This document shows positions 46,011 through 59,818 of a DNA stretch of 64,000 nt, one piece after another. The position numbers and the translations under genes were made by a program. Each line of letters starts with the position of its first letter. Within the stretch, counting starts at the first letter, position 1. The stretch is from Leptospira noguchii serovar Panama str. CZ214 (GTDB lineage: Bacteria > Spirochaetota > Leptospiria > Leptospirales > Leptospiraceae). The stretch covers positions 50,064 through 114,063 of the forward strand of contig NZ_AKWY02000033.1 in NCBI RefSeq assembly GCF_000306255.2. Direction: 5' to 3'. The notes under the pieces are model-generated. The model made no database searches and was not told the origin of the DNA. It saw only the letters and a program-made list of their open reading frames with translations.

Positions 46011-46568
46011 ATGGATTTAACCAAATTGGCGGTTTGTGTTTTTTGTGGTTCGCGTTCTGGAAACAATCCGGTTTATACGGAAGCGGCTCAGAACTTAGGT
46101 CGATTGCTCGTTGAAAAAAATATAGATTTGGTTTTTGGAGGGGCTTCGTGTGGCATCATGGGAACGATTGCAGATGCGGTAATGGACAAAGGGGGGAGTG
46201 TGTCCGGAATTATTCCGGATTTTCTTTCTATCAAAGAAGTTAAACACGATCGTGTTAAAGATTTGATGATCGTTTCTTCCATGCACGAAAGAAAATTTAG
46301 GATGTATGAAAGATCTTCGGGTTTTATTGCGTTGCCTGGTGGGATTGGGACCTTGGATGAGCTCGTGGAAATTACTACTTGGAATCAACTTAAACTCATT
46401 TCAAAACCTTTGGGTTTACTCAATGTAAACGGTTATTTCGAATATTTACTTAAACAATTGAGTAGAATGGTAGACGACGGTTTTTTAGATTCGGAAACTA
46501 AAGAAAGTCTGATCGTTTCGGAAGATCCTGAAGAATTACTCGATTTATTGAGTAGACGTTTTGTTTAA
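46011..46568 (+). CDS. LOG-family protein
   Basis: 185 aa with a Rossmann-like fold. The family motif [10 protein letters not shown] is present (residues 109-118), with the conserved [10 protein letters not shown] and nearby ITTWNQL. Family members hydrolyse cytokinin riboside monophosphates or AMP-like nucleotides (phosphoribohydrolase). The bacterial substrate is usually unknown. A GAGAG site precedes the ATG. It stands alone on the + strand. Confidence 0.92.
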   Translation: MDLTKLAVCVFCGSRSGNNPVYTEAAQNLGRLLVEKNIDLVFGGASCGIMGTIADAVMDKGGSVSGIIPDFLSIKEVKHDRVKDLMIVSSMHERKFRMYERSSGFIALPGGIGTLDELVEITTWNQLKLISKPLGLLNVNGYFEYLLKQLSRMVDDGFLDSETKESLIVSEDPEELLDLLSRRFV

Positions 46569-46615
46569 AATGCCGATTCGATTATTCTAAGATGTTTTTG
46601 AGATGGCTTCTAAAC

Positions 46616-46842
46616 AACGTGGGTTCGGTTGAGATTCATTTTTCTGAAAAAAATTGGAATTTGAACTTTACTGATCGATTTCTAAAATGTGGGAACTCAT
46701 GCGAAAAATAAATGTTTAAAAATTTGTAACGTGACTTAATTTGTAGGAACTCCACAAATCACGATTTTACGAACAAATTCTAAAATTGTAAAAGTTCATA
46801 CTTTTATAAATTCTTTCTCATTTTCTTACGCAAACTCATATT
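46616..46842. mobile_element. IS982-end MITE, copy 3
   Basis: About 227 bp. Left AACGTGGGTTCGGTTGAG and right CTTACGCAAACTCATATT are degenerate forms of the terminal motif. The interior repeats AAATGTGGGAACTCATG and GCGACTTAATTTGTAGG-like sequence of the 92-bp array as a single unit. It ends 14 bp before the ankyrin gene's stop (minus). Confidence 0.6.
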
Positions 46843-46855
46843 ATATAAAGATTTT

Positions 46856-47959
46856 TTAATCTTTTTCTGGTTCAGGTTCTAATATTTGAACGAATTCTAT
46901 TTTCTCTTCTTCTTTTGCAATGTCTAGAGGAGACTTTCCATTTAGGTTTTTTAAGAATGGAGATGCGTTCCATTGGAGCAATAACTCAGTAGTAGAAATT
47001 TGATTATAAATGACTGCGACGTGAAGCGGTGTATTTCCTTCTTGGTCGATGGGGTTTGGTGAAATTCCAATTTGAAGAATATTTCTGCAAAGATCATCTT
47101 TTCCATGTTTGGTGGCAAAAAATAATTTTTCAGTAAGAACTTTTTTAAGAATTTTGGTAACGTGATGATATTTTTGTCTTTCCGCTTCTTCCAATCCAGT
47201 TTTTCCAGATGCGTTTAATTGTAAAAGATCTGCTCCAAGTTGAATCAGTTTTTCTAAACATTCCACACTATCATGAGAGGATGCAAGAAGTAAGGCGGTA
47301 TTTCCATCCGCATCTTTATCTTCTAATATGATTTTTGTTTCTTCTTTTTCTAAAAATAAATCTAATATTTCAAAATCATTATGTAGTGCTGTAAGATGAA
47401 GAATGGTTCTTCCTTCTGAATTTTTCTTTAAAAAATCTGCACCTTGGTCTAAAAGATATTCCACAATTTCTAGATGACCTAGATCTACTGCCAGAAGAAT
47501 CGGAGTATACCCTTCTCCGTTTCTTTCTTCTAAATCCGGAGTTGAATATTCGTTTTCCAATACCATTTCCACGATTGAAACGTTTCCGGTGCTTACGGCT
47601 TTTGTCAAAGGAGTGTTTCCGGCAAAATCTTTTTTTTCCGTGTCTGCGCCTGCTTCTAAAAAAATTCGGATCAAATTTTCGTTATTTTGATCCAAAGAGT
47701 TTAAAAGTGGGGTTTCTCCTCTTGCGTTGATTTCATCTGGTTCTGCTCCGGCTTCGAGTAAAAGTTCGATGGTTTCTTGATCTGAATTTTTTACGGCCCA
47801 AGATAAAACTCCAGAACCGTAACTGTCTCTATAATCTTTCAGCCAATTGATAAGGGTCTCTTCTCCTTTTAAGGAGTTTAGAAGTTTTTGAATTTCGTTC
47901 GTTTTTCCGGTTTTGACCGCGGAAAATAGATCGATCAGTGATTCAGAAAAGTCAGTCAG
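46856..47959 (-). CDS. Ankyrin-repeat protein
   Basis: Start placed at CTG 47959-47957. It overlaps the upstream stop as CTGA and has GGAG 8 nt before it; the only upstream ATG (48010) would overlap the transporter gene by 55 bp. The resulting protein is 367 aa. About nine ankyrin repeats run from residue 15 to the end (NARGETPLLNSL, DFAGNTPLTKAV, DADGNTALLLAS, DQEGNTPLHVAV and others). No signal peptide in this form. It is a protein-interaction scaffold. It is coupled to the AEC transporter gene. Confidence 0.8.
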   Translation of the reverse strand: MTDFSESLIDLFSAVKTGKTNEIQKLLNSLKGEETLINWLKDYRDSYGSGVLSWAVKNSDQETIELLLEAGAEPDEINARGETPLLNSLDQNNENLIRIFLEAGADTEKKDFAGNTPLTKAVSTGNVSIVEMVLENEYSTPDLEERNGEGYTPILLAVDLGHLEIVEYLLDQGADFLKKNSEGRTILHLTALHNDFEILDLFLEKEETKIILEDKDADGNTALLLASSHDSVECLEKLIQLGADLLQLNASGKTGLEEAERQKYHHVTKILKKVLTEKLFFATKHGKDDLCRNILQIGISPNPIDQEGNTPLHVAVIYNQISTTELLLQWNASPFLKNLNGKSPLDIAKEEEKIEFVQILEPEPEKD

Positions 47960-48888
47960 AAAAAATTCTCCAGAATAAAATAAAATAACAATAAGGTTGG
48001 AATCGAACATAAGATTCCTATCCCAGGAAAGGTTGCGGAAAGATTAGGCCTAAAACCCATTTGAATAGAAACGATAGACGCAGTGATCATCGGGGCCATT
48101 CCCGCCTCTAAGATCGCTACCTTTAAATAACTTGGGTTTATATTTAGAAAAATGTAAATTAAAAATATCATAATAGGGGAAATTAGCAATTTATAAATAA
48201 GTCCGATAGATAGAGGTTGTATAAAATTTTCCGATTTTTTAAGTTTAGAATATAGAGTCGGAAATTCCATTTGAAATCCTACTGTAAACAATGCGATTGG
48301 CACTAAGGTTTCTCCCAAAATTTTAAGTACAAAATAAAACAATTCTGAAAGGGGGAAAAATCTAAGAAAAAACGAAAAAAGTAAAGCAAGAAAAGGTGGA
48401 AAAGTAAAGAGCTTTTTTAAAACGGAAGTGATCCGATTTCCGTTTATCTTGGGATCTTTTTGGAAATGTAATGCAAGAATAAATCCTGGAATGGCTAGAC
48501 AAAGAAAGGTTCCCAATTGATCTACGATTAACACCGAGTTAGTGACTTTCTCTCCGTATAACATTCTTAAAATGGGTAAGCCTAAAAAAGAGGTATTTCC
48601 CAACCCACAACAAAGTATAGTTGCGATTTTTGTTTCCCAATCCCAACGAAAGAATTTTCCGATCGTATAAAAGAATACGACTGATACTCCGAAAATCAAC
48701 CAAGGTACAAATGCCAAAAAAAACAGAGAGTTTTCTAGTTCTATCTTACTAATTAGAATCAGAGATGGTAGAGAAACATAAACTACGAAGTTTCCGAGTA
48801 CAATTCCTGAATTTTCAGGAAAAATTTTTACTCGTTTGAGTATCCAACCACCTACAAGACAAATTGGGATGAGTATTAGATGAGGCAC
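47956..48888 (-). CDS. AEC-family (auxin efflux carrier) transporter
   Basis: 310 aa with about ten spans. The N-terminal MPHLILIPICLVGGWILKRVKIFPENSGIVLGNFVVYVSLPSL-type start and the GLGNTSFLGLPI motif near residue 95 are typical of the AEC/MleP-like permease family that moves small organic acids or other anions. The C-terminal half carries the SIQMGFRP loop. Followed at once by the ankyrin gene in the same operon. The substrate is not predictable from the sequence. Confidence 0.85.
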   Translation of the reverse strand: MPHLILIPICLVGGWILKRVKIFPENSGIVLGNFVVYVSLPSLILISKIELENSLFFLAFVPWLIFGVSVVFFYTIGKFFRWDWETKIATILCCGLGNTSFLGLPILRMLYGEKVTNSVLIVDQLGTFLCLAIPGFILALHFQKDPKINGNRITSVLKKLFTFPPFLALLFSFFLRFFPLSELFYFVLKILGETLVPIALFTVGFQMEFPTLYSKLKKSENFIQPLSIGLIYKLLISPIMIFLIYIFLNINPSYLKVAILEAGMAPMITASIVSIQMGFRPNLSATFPGIGILCSIPTLLLFYFILENFF

Positions 48889-48932
48889 TCAGTACAGAGT
48901 TCATACCGTTTAAGATAGGGCAAGAGATTTAA

Positions 48933-49011
<79 letters not shown>

Positions 49012-49121
49012 AAAATTGACAGAAGTAAGAAACTTTAACTTTCGAAAAAACGAAACCTTATGTCCTTTTTACGAAGATAATAACGTTAGGCGTATCTTTA
49101 ACGTGTTACCTAAGTGTGAAC

Positions 49122-49760
49122 TTAAAGTTTTTCTTTCTTCGATTTCTTAAATTCTTTTACCATCATTGCAGTAATACTGTCAAGATGTTTCACTTGATCT
49201 TTGAGTTCCGGTTTTTCGTGACGTGTGGAAAAAGAATAACAGGAATTTTTGACTCCTCTATCTTTCATCCACCAGTGTCTTCCTATTTCTCTTCTTTCTC
49301 GGGCGGGGAGGTTTCCTTCGTACATTTTGTATTCGTCTAGTTGGGCCGGAAAATTTCTTTCTTTAAGATAAAATGCGTATGCGGAATGAAAATTCATAGC
49401 TGCGTTTTGAATCAGTTCGTTGATATGAAGACAACCTAACGTTTTGTCCGTTGGAAAACGATTCATCAATTTTACGTAGGACATTTCTTCTCCTACTAAA
49501 TAATCGTATGTTTTGATTGCAGCCGGACAAGTTTCATAAGGAACCCTTTTTTCTTCTACCCCGGACTTTATGATTTTTAATGTGGTGAGGTCTACTTCCA
49601 GATATAAAGTCATATCGTGATAAGGATCGTATTGATTTACTTCTATGATACAAAACGGCGGAGATTCTTCCGGAAACCAATAATATCTACTTTCATAGTT
49701 TCTTTGAAAGTTGGTATTTCGAAAACGAATCCTTTCTTTAAGTTCTTGCAACTTACTCAT
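49122..49760 (-). CDS. DUF2889-like protein, 212 aa
   Basis: Soluble. Resemblance to DUF2889 (a family of uncertain function) rests on the central CPAAIKTYDYLVGEEMSY and the CLHINELIQNAAMNFHSAYAF block, where Cys and His residues recur. The C-terminal 40 residues are charged and partly helical. It is divergent from the SDR gene at 49912. The assignment is moderate and the function unknown. Confidence 0.6.
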   Translation of the reverse strand: MSKLQELKERIRFRNTNFQRNYESRYYWFPEESPPFCIIEVNQYDPYHDMTLYLEVDLTTLKIIKSGVEEKRVPYETCPAAIKTYDYLVGEEMSYVKLMNRFPTDKTLGCLHINELIQNAAMNFHSAYAFYLKERNFPAQLDEYKMYEGNLPARERREIGRHWWMKDRGVKNSCYSFSTRHEKPELKDQVKHLDSITAMMVKEFKKSKKEKL

Positions 49761-49844
49761 TCAAACCTCTTATTTAAAAGAAACCTTTTTCAACAAAACA
49801 TTTTCCGTTTCTTTCAGGATCATCTTTTAACTAGACTCAATTCC

Positions 49845-49882
<38 letters not shown>

Positions 49883-49911
49883 AGACTTTCAAATATCTTC
49901 GGTCCGGTCTT

Positions 49912-50712
49912 ATGATTCATTCTTTCTTTTTAGAAAAGTCTTTTTTGGTTACAGGGGCTAGTTCTGGTATCGGCAGGGCTCTCGTTTTAGAACTCAATCG
50001 AAACGGTACCATAGTAGGGGCTATCGCTCGAAGAAAGGAATTGTTAAAAGAATTAAAAAACGAGGCCAAGTTCCCGGATAAAATCATTTCTTTACCCGGA
50101 GACGTTTCCGACTTTTCTCAGCTCAAAAAGATCACAGAGGAATTCAGAAAAAAAGTCAGACGTATCGATGGAATGATTCATAGCGCTGGAATTAGTATGC
50201 GCGGCCTTGCGAAAGAAACTGACATTAAAGTTTACGAAAATCTAATGAACATAAACTTCTATCCTTTGGTTCATTTATTCAAACTTTTAGAATCGGAGTT
50301 GAGACAAAATCAAGGTCATTTTATTGCGGTGTCTTCTTTACAAGGAAGGTTTGCAACTCAATATCGTTCTGGTTATGCGGCGAGCAAACACGCAGTTCAG
50401 GCGTTTATGGATAGTATTCGACTGGAAACCTGCGAGAGTGGTATGCACGTTATGACGGTTTCTCCGGGTTATGTAAAAACGGATATTTCTTTGAAAGCTT
50501 TGTCTGGAGACGGCTCCGCTTACGGAATTATGGATGAAGGGATTAAGAACGGGCTTGCGACGGAAAAGGTGGCTACCATCATTTTGAAAGCGATTGAATC
50601 CAAAAAAAGAGATGTATATCCGTCTCAGTTCAGAGAGATGTTGGCTTATTGGATCAGCCGATTTTCTCCTTCTTTATTAGATCGACTTTTGAGAAATGCA
50701 AGAGTGACTTAA
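49912..50712 (+). CDS. SDR-family oxidoreductase
   Basis: 266 aa, classical short-chain dehydrogenase. The NAD(P)-binding TGASSGIGRAL is at residues 14-24, the catalytic Ser lies in AVSSLQG and the Tyr-Lys pair in YAASKHA. A Pro-Gly turn (SPGYVKTDIS) follows. The C-terminal hydrophobic stretch (FSPSLLDRLL) resembles the DHRS7-like group, some of which are membrane-associated. The substrate is unknown. It is monocistronic, followed by 700 bp of repeat material. Confidence 0.92.
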   Translation: MIHSFFLEKSFLVTGASSGIGRALVLELNRNGTIVGAIARRKELLKELKNEAKFPDKIISLPGDVSDFSQLKKITEEFRKKVRRIDGMIHSAGISMRGLAKETDIKVYENLMNINFYPLVHLFKLLESELRQNQGHFIAVSSLQGRFATQYRSGYAASKHAVQAFMDSIRLETCESGMHVMTVSPGYVKTDISLKALSGDGSAYGIMDEGIKNGLATEKVATIILKAIESKKRDVYPSQFREMLAYWISRFSPSLLDRLLRNARVT

Positions 50713-51012
50713 CTATATAAAAGCACTCAATCCAATAGTTTACATTTAAATAATGTGAATTCGAAGAAAAAAACTAAACGGAATCTATCTCTGCCGGACA
50801 ACGCTTTCAGTTATAGTTAATAAACTGCATTATATAAAACTAATATAGTATTTGCCTTTAGTTTCGATTTATATGATAGGAACGATCATTTCTAAGTTTT
50901 GTGGTAGTTCCGCAGATCAAGTCTCTTTGTGTGATATAGTTTTTTAAACACTTTTTAAATTCAATTTCTGTATTAGTTTCTTGAATCAAAAAGTTTTACT
51001 GAATTGTATAAA
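50713..51012. other. Intergenic, repeat remnants
   Basis: Follows the SDR gene. It has a degraded repeat A start (ATGTGAATTCGAAGAAAAAAAC near 50754) and a degraded GTTAATAAACTGCATTATATA block, no credible ORF, and nothing else recognisable. Confidence 0.4.
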
Positions 51013-51313
51013 GAGCTTGTCTCAAAACCTGTCGAGCGTCAATAGAAGCGAGACGCTGAGTTTCCACCGATCCATAGAGAAGGTGTTTGCTGAGTTACTT
51101 GGAGCGCCAATAGAAGAGAGACTCTGAGTTTTTCAAATGGCCTTGAGATTGAGTTTTACAAAAATGTGGGAATTATTACGAAAATTTAATAACATTAGAC
51201 GCTTGAAAGTTCGCAAATTGTCAAATGCGACCTAATTTGTAGGAATTACTAAATTTTATTAAAAATTTCTAAAGAAATTATCGCGTAAAATTCCTTGAGA
51301 TTTTGGGACAATC
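51013..51313. mobile_element. Repeat-rich region with GAGCTTGTC-type ends, copy 4
   Basis: About 301 bp between GAGCTTGTCTCAAAACCT (51013) and TTTTGGGACAATC (ending 51313). It contains a scrap of repeat A (GAGACGCTGAGTTT, AGGTGTTTGCTGAGTT) and the TTTATTAAAAATTTCTAAAGAA core of the other copies in reverse. It looks like one short element into which other sequence was inserted. Confidence 0.5.
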
Positions 51314-51415
51314 AAAATTAAATACTAGAAGCTACTATTGCAAAGCGCTGGTTTAAACGCAAAATATTTGGTACTTTATTATAGTTCTGAGTAGTTTAAA
51401 AAAATCGAATATTTT

Positions 51416-52735
<1,320 letters not shown>

Positions 52736-52863
52736 AATGTTTAACAGTCCGTTTTGTAAAGAACGGTTTTTCTATCTATTATTCATTTCGGCATAAATTT
52801 CAGGATTAGAAAATAAATTTCCCGAAGATTTCAAATTGGATTCTTAAAGTAGTTTGGATATTG

Positions 52864-54999
<2,136 letters not shown>

Positions 55000-56808
55000 T
55001 TAAAATTGAGCGGTCATCATTAGATAACCAAACTGTGCTTGAGGAAGAAATTGTGTTTTTCTAAATTCTGGAGAAATAGAATCGTCATTGAGTTTACGTC
55101 GAACTGCGTCGCCCGCAAAAATCCAACTTCCGCCTAACGCCCAAAATACGCCCTTATATTTAAAAGAGTATATTAGATCAATTTCTCTAAATAAGTTTTT
55201 TCCGAGAGTTATAACCGATCTTTGGTCTAAAGCTCCTTTTTCTGTTTGAACGTAAGGGTCTTTAAAACGTTCGTTAGTAATGGATTCTGTACTGGCACCT
55301 TCTTTAAGTGCTCCCGTAACGTCATACCAACCATCTTGTCTTTTGTGTTTGTCAACGATCCAATAGGCGATTCTCAATTTACCGAATTCTTTTCCGTCCC
55401 AAGTAAGATTGACGGATTTACCGACCATATTTACCCAACTTACTTGATCCGCTTCTCCAAAAAAACCGTGATTGGAATGGAATAAATTTGAGAAGGTAGT
55501 GACTTTTCCGTCTTTTCGATTTGGATCTCCGCTGCCAAGATCATACTCGCCACCTAATCGAAAAGAACCAATTGTATAACCTATGTCGAGAGCGAACGCA
55601 TAAGCGTCGTAAGTTTGTCTTTCTTTATAAACGTTATTGGTTATTGTTTTGCCGGTAAGAGGATCTACCGTATAAATGTTTGTGTTAAAATAATCCCAAC
55701 TAGGTGTAATGTTTATTCCATTTCTTCCGGTTTGTCTTGCGTATTCAATTGAAAAGTCGAAAGGGATTTTTGCTTTTTTATCCGGTGTGGTTCTATTAGA
55801 AATTCTGAGACCGAAAGTATGTAGTTGGTCGTATCTGGAATCTCTAGGAATCGTTTCCGGATTAGGAAGAAGTAAGATTGTAGAGTTATTTTGAGGAAAC
55901 CATTTTTTATACAATCCTATATAATAGGCGTCTATATGAAGTAAGTCGGAAGGTTTTAACGTATTATAAAAACCTGTAAAAGTAGAATCTCCTTGTTGTT
56001 GTTTGGAAAGTTCTGCGGAAAAAGTACACGTAGAAAACGAAGTGGAATTTGGAGGACAGTTATATTGAATCGGAAAGGAATTTTTTTTTCCTAAATTCGT
56101 GGAATTTCCTGCGACGTCCGAATCTTGTTCACCTACGATCATTGCCCAAGCGTGAGAAGAAAAAATTTCTTTATCGATCTTAAGTCGAAGTCCGTTAAAA
56201 CTTCTTCCGACGTTGTTCCATTCCAAAGCGCCGACGAGTCTTTCGTCTCCGTATTTTAGGATTTGTCTGCCGGCTTGTAAAGTAATTGGACCAATTAATT
56301 CTTTGGATTCTATCCACACTTCTCGAATTCCTACGAATTGTCTCGTATTGTCGTTTGCCGTATCGAGTCCGTTAGGTGAACCTTTTTCTCCTCCCCAAAT
56401 GGTGGAATCTTGTAAGTTGATTTTTACTTTTGTATTTTCGGTAAACTCTTTTTCTATCCATATTTGAGCCTTGGAACCGACAAAAGAAATATTATCATTT
56501 TTGAATTTATCAAAATCGTAATTATACTTTGCTTCGGGACGAATCCGAATCATAGCACCTAACTTAACTGATTGATACCAAGGTGTTTCTTTTTTAGTTT
56601 CTTGAATTTCGACCGGAGTTGAGGTTTTTTGAGGTATTACTTCTTGAGTTTGAATTTCGATCGATCGTTTTTGAACTATACGGGTTGTGTTATGGCGTCT
56701 GATTTTATGAGGTTTGAATCGTTTTGTTTTTTTAGCGTTGATTTCTGTAAGAGAAAAAACTACTAAGATAAGTAAAAGTTTAATGATTCCCAATTTGCAA
56801 ATTTTCAA
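55000..56808 (-). CDS. Alginate-export-type outer-membrane porin
   Basis: 602 aa. The signal peptide runs to about residue 25, and a Lys/Arg/Thr-rich linker follows (residues 26-75). Then comes a large beta-barrel typical of the alginate_exp (AlgE-like) family: KLGAMIRIRPEAKYNYDF, FVGIREVWIESKELIGPITLQAGRQILKYGDERLVGALEWNNVGRSFNGLRL, and a C-terminal strand ending YLMMTAQF. Leptospira does not make alginate as far as is known, so the export cargo is unknown. It is monocistronic, with 1.8 kb of mostly repeat-rich gap upstream. Confidence 0.82.
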   Translation of the reverse strand: MKICKLGIIKLLLILVVFSLTEINAKKTKRFKPHKIRRHNTTRIVQKRSIEIQTQEVIPQKTSTPVEIQETKKETPWYQSVKLGAMIRIRPEAKYNYDFDKFKNDNISFVGSKAQIWIEKEFTENTKVKINLQDSTIWGGEKGSPNGLDTANDNTRQFVGIREVWIESKELIGPITLQAGRQILKYGDERLVGALEWNNVGRSFNGLRLKIDKEIFSSHAWAMIVGEQDSDVAGNSTNLGKKNSFPIQYNCPPNSTSFSTCTFSAELSKQQQGDSTFTGFYNTLKPSDLLHIDAYYIGLYKKWFPQNNSTILLLPNPETIPRDSRYDQLHTFGLRISNRTTPDKKAKIPFDFSIEYARQTGRNGINITPSWDYFNTNIYTVDPLTGKTITNNVYKERQTYDAYAFALDIGYTIGSFRLGGEYDLGSGDPNRKDGKVTTFSNLFHSNHGFFGEADQVSWVNMVGKSVNLTWDGKEFGKLRIAYWIVDKHKRQDGWYDVTGALKEGASTESITNERFKDPYVQTEKGALDQRSVITLGKNLFREIDLIYSFKYKGVFWALGGSWIFAGDAVRRKLNDDSISPEFRKTQFLPQAQFGYLMMTAQF

Positions 56809-57489
56809 TTTGATCCCCTTTCGATTTTACTTTTTCAAAATTCACAAGAGATTTATTTTTTACTGATCCTTATAAAATTGAGTACTATGAATTTGTATTA
56901 CAAAGTTCTGTTCCAGTGCAAAGAATTCGGCACTGTTCTATATAATTTTTAACAAAAACGTTTCTAAATTAATGAAGTTCAGTGTGAAAGATTTGTGAAA
57001 CTCTATTCTTCTATTCTTTCATTACTAATTTCTAAATAATAGGTAACTTAAATTTTAAGACGAATTCTGGTTTCAATTTAGAATTTTAATTACCATTACT
57101 CAGTTTTAGTAAAATCGTGTGAGAGTTTTCAAAAAACTTTGAAATTATAGTTTTTAACACCTCGTTATAATTTCTATTTTTTCTAATTTTCTTATACTGA
57201 ATTTACGATTTCGAAACCGTTTTTAGTATCTATAATTAGAAGATAATATATTATAAAAAATAAACGTATTTTAAAAAATTAGTAGCAAAATGAATTACTT
57301 TAGGATAATTTTTTTCATTATTGACTTTTTTTAAGGAAAGTCCTACATTCTAAGTCTCTAAATAAACCCGCCATAATGTAATTTTCATACATTTTGAGTG
57401 GTAAATCTCCAAGGAATCATCCAATTCAATTTCTGTATGGAATTGTTGTTTTGCGGGCATCACAAAAATGAAAGTTAAAAGTTTTAATC
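56809..57489. other. Upstream part of the 1.8-kb gap
   Basis: Follows the porin start codon on the minus strand, so it should hold the porin promoter. Very AT-rich; one TACTGATCCTTATAAAATTGAG fragment (56868) is shared with other gaps. No RNA gene or ORF. Confidence 0.4.
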
Positions 57490-57753
<264 letters not shown>

Positions 57754-57811
57754 AATTATTAAAAATTTGAAAGTATAATTGCTTTGATGTATTGGACAGG
57801 TTCTCTATTAA

Positions 57812-57972
57812 GAGCTTGTCTCAAAGAAAATTGTATACGATCATTCTTTAAAAGTTTTTAATAAAATGAAGTAGCTCCTACAAATTAGGTCGTTGGCAAT
57901 TTTCGAACTTTCGAGCAGTTCTAATGTATTAAATTTTCATAGTAGTTCCCACATTTTTAGGTTGAGAATGGT
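57812..57972. mobile_element. Short element with GAGCTTGTC-type ends, copy 5
   Basis: Starts GAGCTTGTCTCAAAG; the right end (near 57972) is indistinct. The core ATCATTCTTTAAAAGTTTTTAATA and GTAGCTCCTACAAATTAGGT match the other copies. Confidence 0.4.
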
Positions 57973-58147
57973 TACATAATTTTTTAAAAAGTGAAAATTC
58001 TCATTTGTAAATTTCAATCGATTCTGATCAGATTTAAATTGTAGTAGTTTATATATTTTAGAAATTCAGAATTGAATTTGGCAGATTGTTCCACAATTGT
58101 GAGGAGAATTTTTTTAGAAAAATCAGAACTTCTTCTAAAATTTGTAA

Positions 58148-58250
58148 TAGAGTTCTTGAAAAACTTCATAGTTAAAATTAATAAAATTGCTTCAATCGAC
58201 CGTTCCATGAAACAAAAACTAAGTGGCGAATTCATTTTTCAACAACTCTA
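58148..58250. mobile_element. TA-flanked MITE, copy 6
   Basis: 103 bp. Left TAGAGTTCTTGAAAAACTTC, right inverted TAGAGTTGTTGAAAAATGAA, with TA at both edges. Nearly complete, one mismatch in the left end. Confidence 0.8.
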
Positions 58251-58434
58251 ATATTTATTTGTCATTGAAACGTTACTTTATTCAGAGTTATATAAGAGAG
58301 TAAAATTCTACAGATTCTAATCGCAAAATTTTGTTAGAGTATAAAATATTAGGTAATCTGTTCTGCATTATTAACATGCATTAGGTGAAAAAAGAAAAAA
58401 ATTTCAGAAGAAGTTTCTATAAAACTCAAAATAA

Positions 58435-58521
58435 TAGAGTTATTGAAAATTTAATATTATAAAAATGGCATAATTTATTCGTTTAAATGAAACAGAAAAA
58501 AATTAATTTTTAACAATTCTG
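58435..58521. mobile_element. TA-flanked MITE, degenerate copy 7
   Basis: About 87 bp, left TAGAGTTATTGAAAATTTAA, right TTTTTAACAATTCTG. It has lost most of the core of the other copies and probably represents a decayed element. Confidence 0.5.
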
Positions 58522-58606
58522 ATAATTTCAAAGATTAAATCTATTCATAAAATTGTAGCTTGGTGATAATGAAAAATTTTCTTTATAAAAGTTTTTACAT
58601 TTAATT

Positions 58607-59263
58607 TTATTTTTTCTTTTGGATTTTTATAAAACTTATTGCTTGAATTAATTTTTGAATTCGTTTTAATCTAGTTGCGGGTGACTTCGCTTCTAAAATC
58701 GCTTCGATATGTTCTCTTTTATGAGACCAAGCTAAGGATTCAAAAAACTTTATTGCATTTTTATCTTTGGAAAGAAAATTTTTTACGTCTTCAGGAAGTT
58801 TTACGGTTTTTGTTTTGTAATTAATGTATTTAGAAAGTTCAGGACGTTTTTGTTTTTCTGCTTTAGAACCTCCTTTTTTGACAGCATTGGTTTTTTTAAA
58901 ACGAAGTGCAGACCAAATATCGTCTAACGAAATCAATGCGACACCTTCGTATCCATTTTTGGAAAGAGATTCCCAGCCGTGGTCTCTATCTAAGTCTGTT
59001 TTTATTCCAGAAGATTTTTTGGGATATGCAATCCATAGAATACTTTCTTTACGAATCGATTTTAGGATTTTTAAAAGAGAAGATTGGAGAGAATAAGCCG
59101 AATTCGCAAAAAAAAGAATTCCTTCCGCTTCTGAAACCTCGGTCGTAAAAATGATTCCTTCTATGGAAGAGGGTTTATGTACTTTTTCTTGATCAAATAC
59201 TATCAATTTATTTCCTGCTTTCAGTCGCATCTTTTTCATTAAGTTTGGATTCCAATCTATCAT
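58607..59263 (-). CDS. DUF3052 plus YdeI/OmdA-type fusion protein
   Basis: 218 aa from ATG 59263; the longer form starts at TTG 59347 with a hydrophobic run of 28 residues, but no ribosome site is clear at either position. The N-terminal half (residues 1-125) fits DUF3052: LKAGNKLIVFDQEKV, then ILWIAYPKKSSGIKTDLDRDHGW and ALISLDDIWSALRFKK. The C-terminal 70 residues fit the YdeI/OmdA family (FLSKDKNAIKFFESLAWSHKREHIEAILEAKSPATRLKRI). The two halves are joined by a basic linker. Function unknown; this looks like a genuine fusion in one frame. Confidence 0.75.
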   Translation of the reverse strand: MIDWNPNLMKKMRLKAGNKLIVFDQEKVHKPSSIEGIIFTTEVSEAEGILFFANSAYSLQSSLLKILKSIRKESILWIAYPKKSSGIKTDLDRDHGWESLSKNGYEGVALISLDDIWSALRFKKTNAVKKGGSKAEKQKRPELSKYINYKTKTVKLPEDVKNFLSKDKNAIKFFESLAWSHKREHIEAILEAKSPATRLKRIQKLIQAISFIKIQKKK

Positions 59264-59376
59264 AAGGCGTAAAGAAAAGCGGGTTTTTAAAAAATGCAAA
59301 TGAAAAAACAGAAATTTTACAAATAAAATCTTAGTCAGAACATTCAAAAAATTTGTTATTTTTAATTCTTAGATAA

Positions 59377-59479
59377 TAGAATTTTTGAAAAATTAATTCT
59401 GTATCAGTTTCTCTTTGATGGAAATGTTCAACTGAAGTAGTTTTGTTAATCTGAACTATGGAGTTTTTCAACAATTCTA
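59377..59479. mobile_element. TA-flanked MITE, copy 8
   Basis: 103 bp, left TAGAATTTTTGAAAAATTAA, right inverted TAGAATTGTTGAAAAACTCC, with TA at both edges. Orientation is opposite to copies 1, 4, 5 and 6. Confidence 0.75.
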
Positions 59480-59818
59480 ATGTAGGAACTATTGCTTTTA
59501 GAAAATTATCTCTTATATCAGATGTTCTAAATTACTATTTACATGTGGAATTTTAAATACTCTAGTTTATGGCTTTTACTGATCGCTATAAAATAAATTA
59601 TCTTAAAAGTTTATTCAAAAATTATACTTTAAAAATATTTATATATTATTATATAATTATTCACTTTTATTGTTGATCAGGATTATGTGATAAGGTATTG
59701 CTCTACGTTTAAATGAGGACTTAATTCAAGATCTATTTTAGATATATAACAATGAGCACAAATATCTGAAAATGTAAAATTAATTTGACTTCACTTCTTT
59801 AGCTTTTAAGATGCTTTT

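Noticed and set aside
58014..58235. 73-aa ORF
   Set aside because: Largely inside MITE copy 6, on the minus strand.
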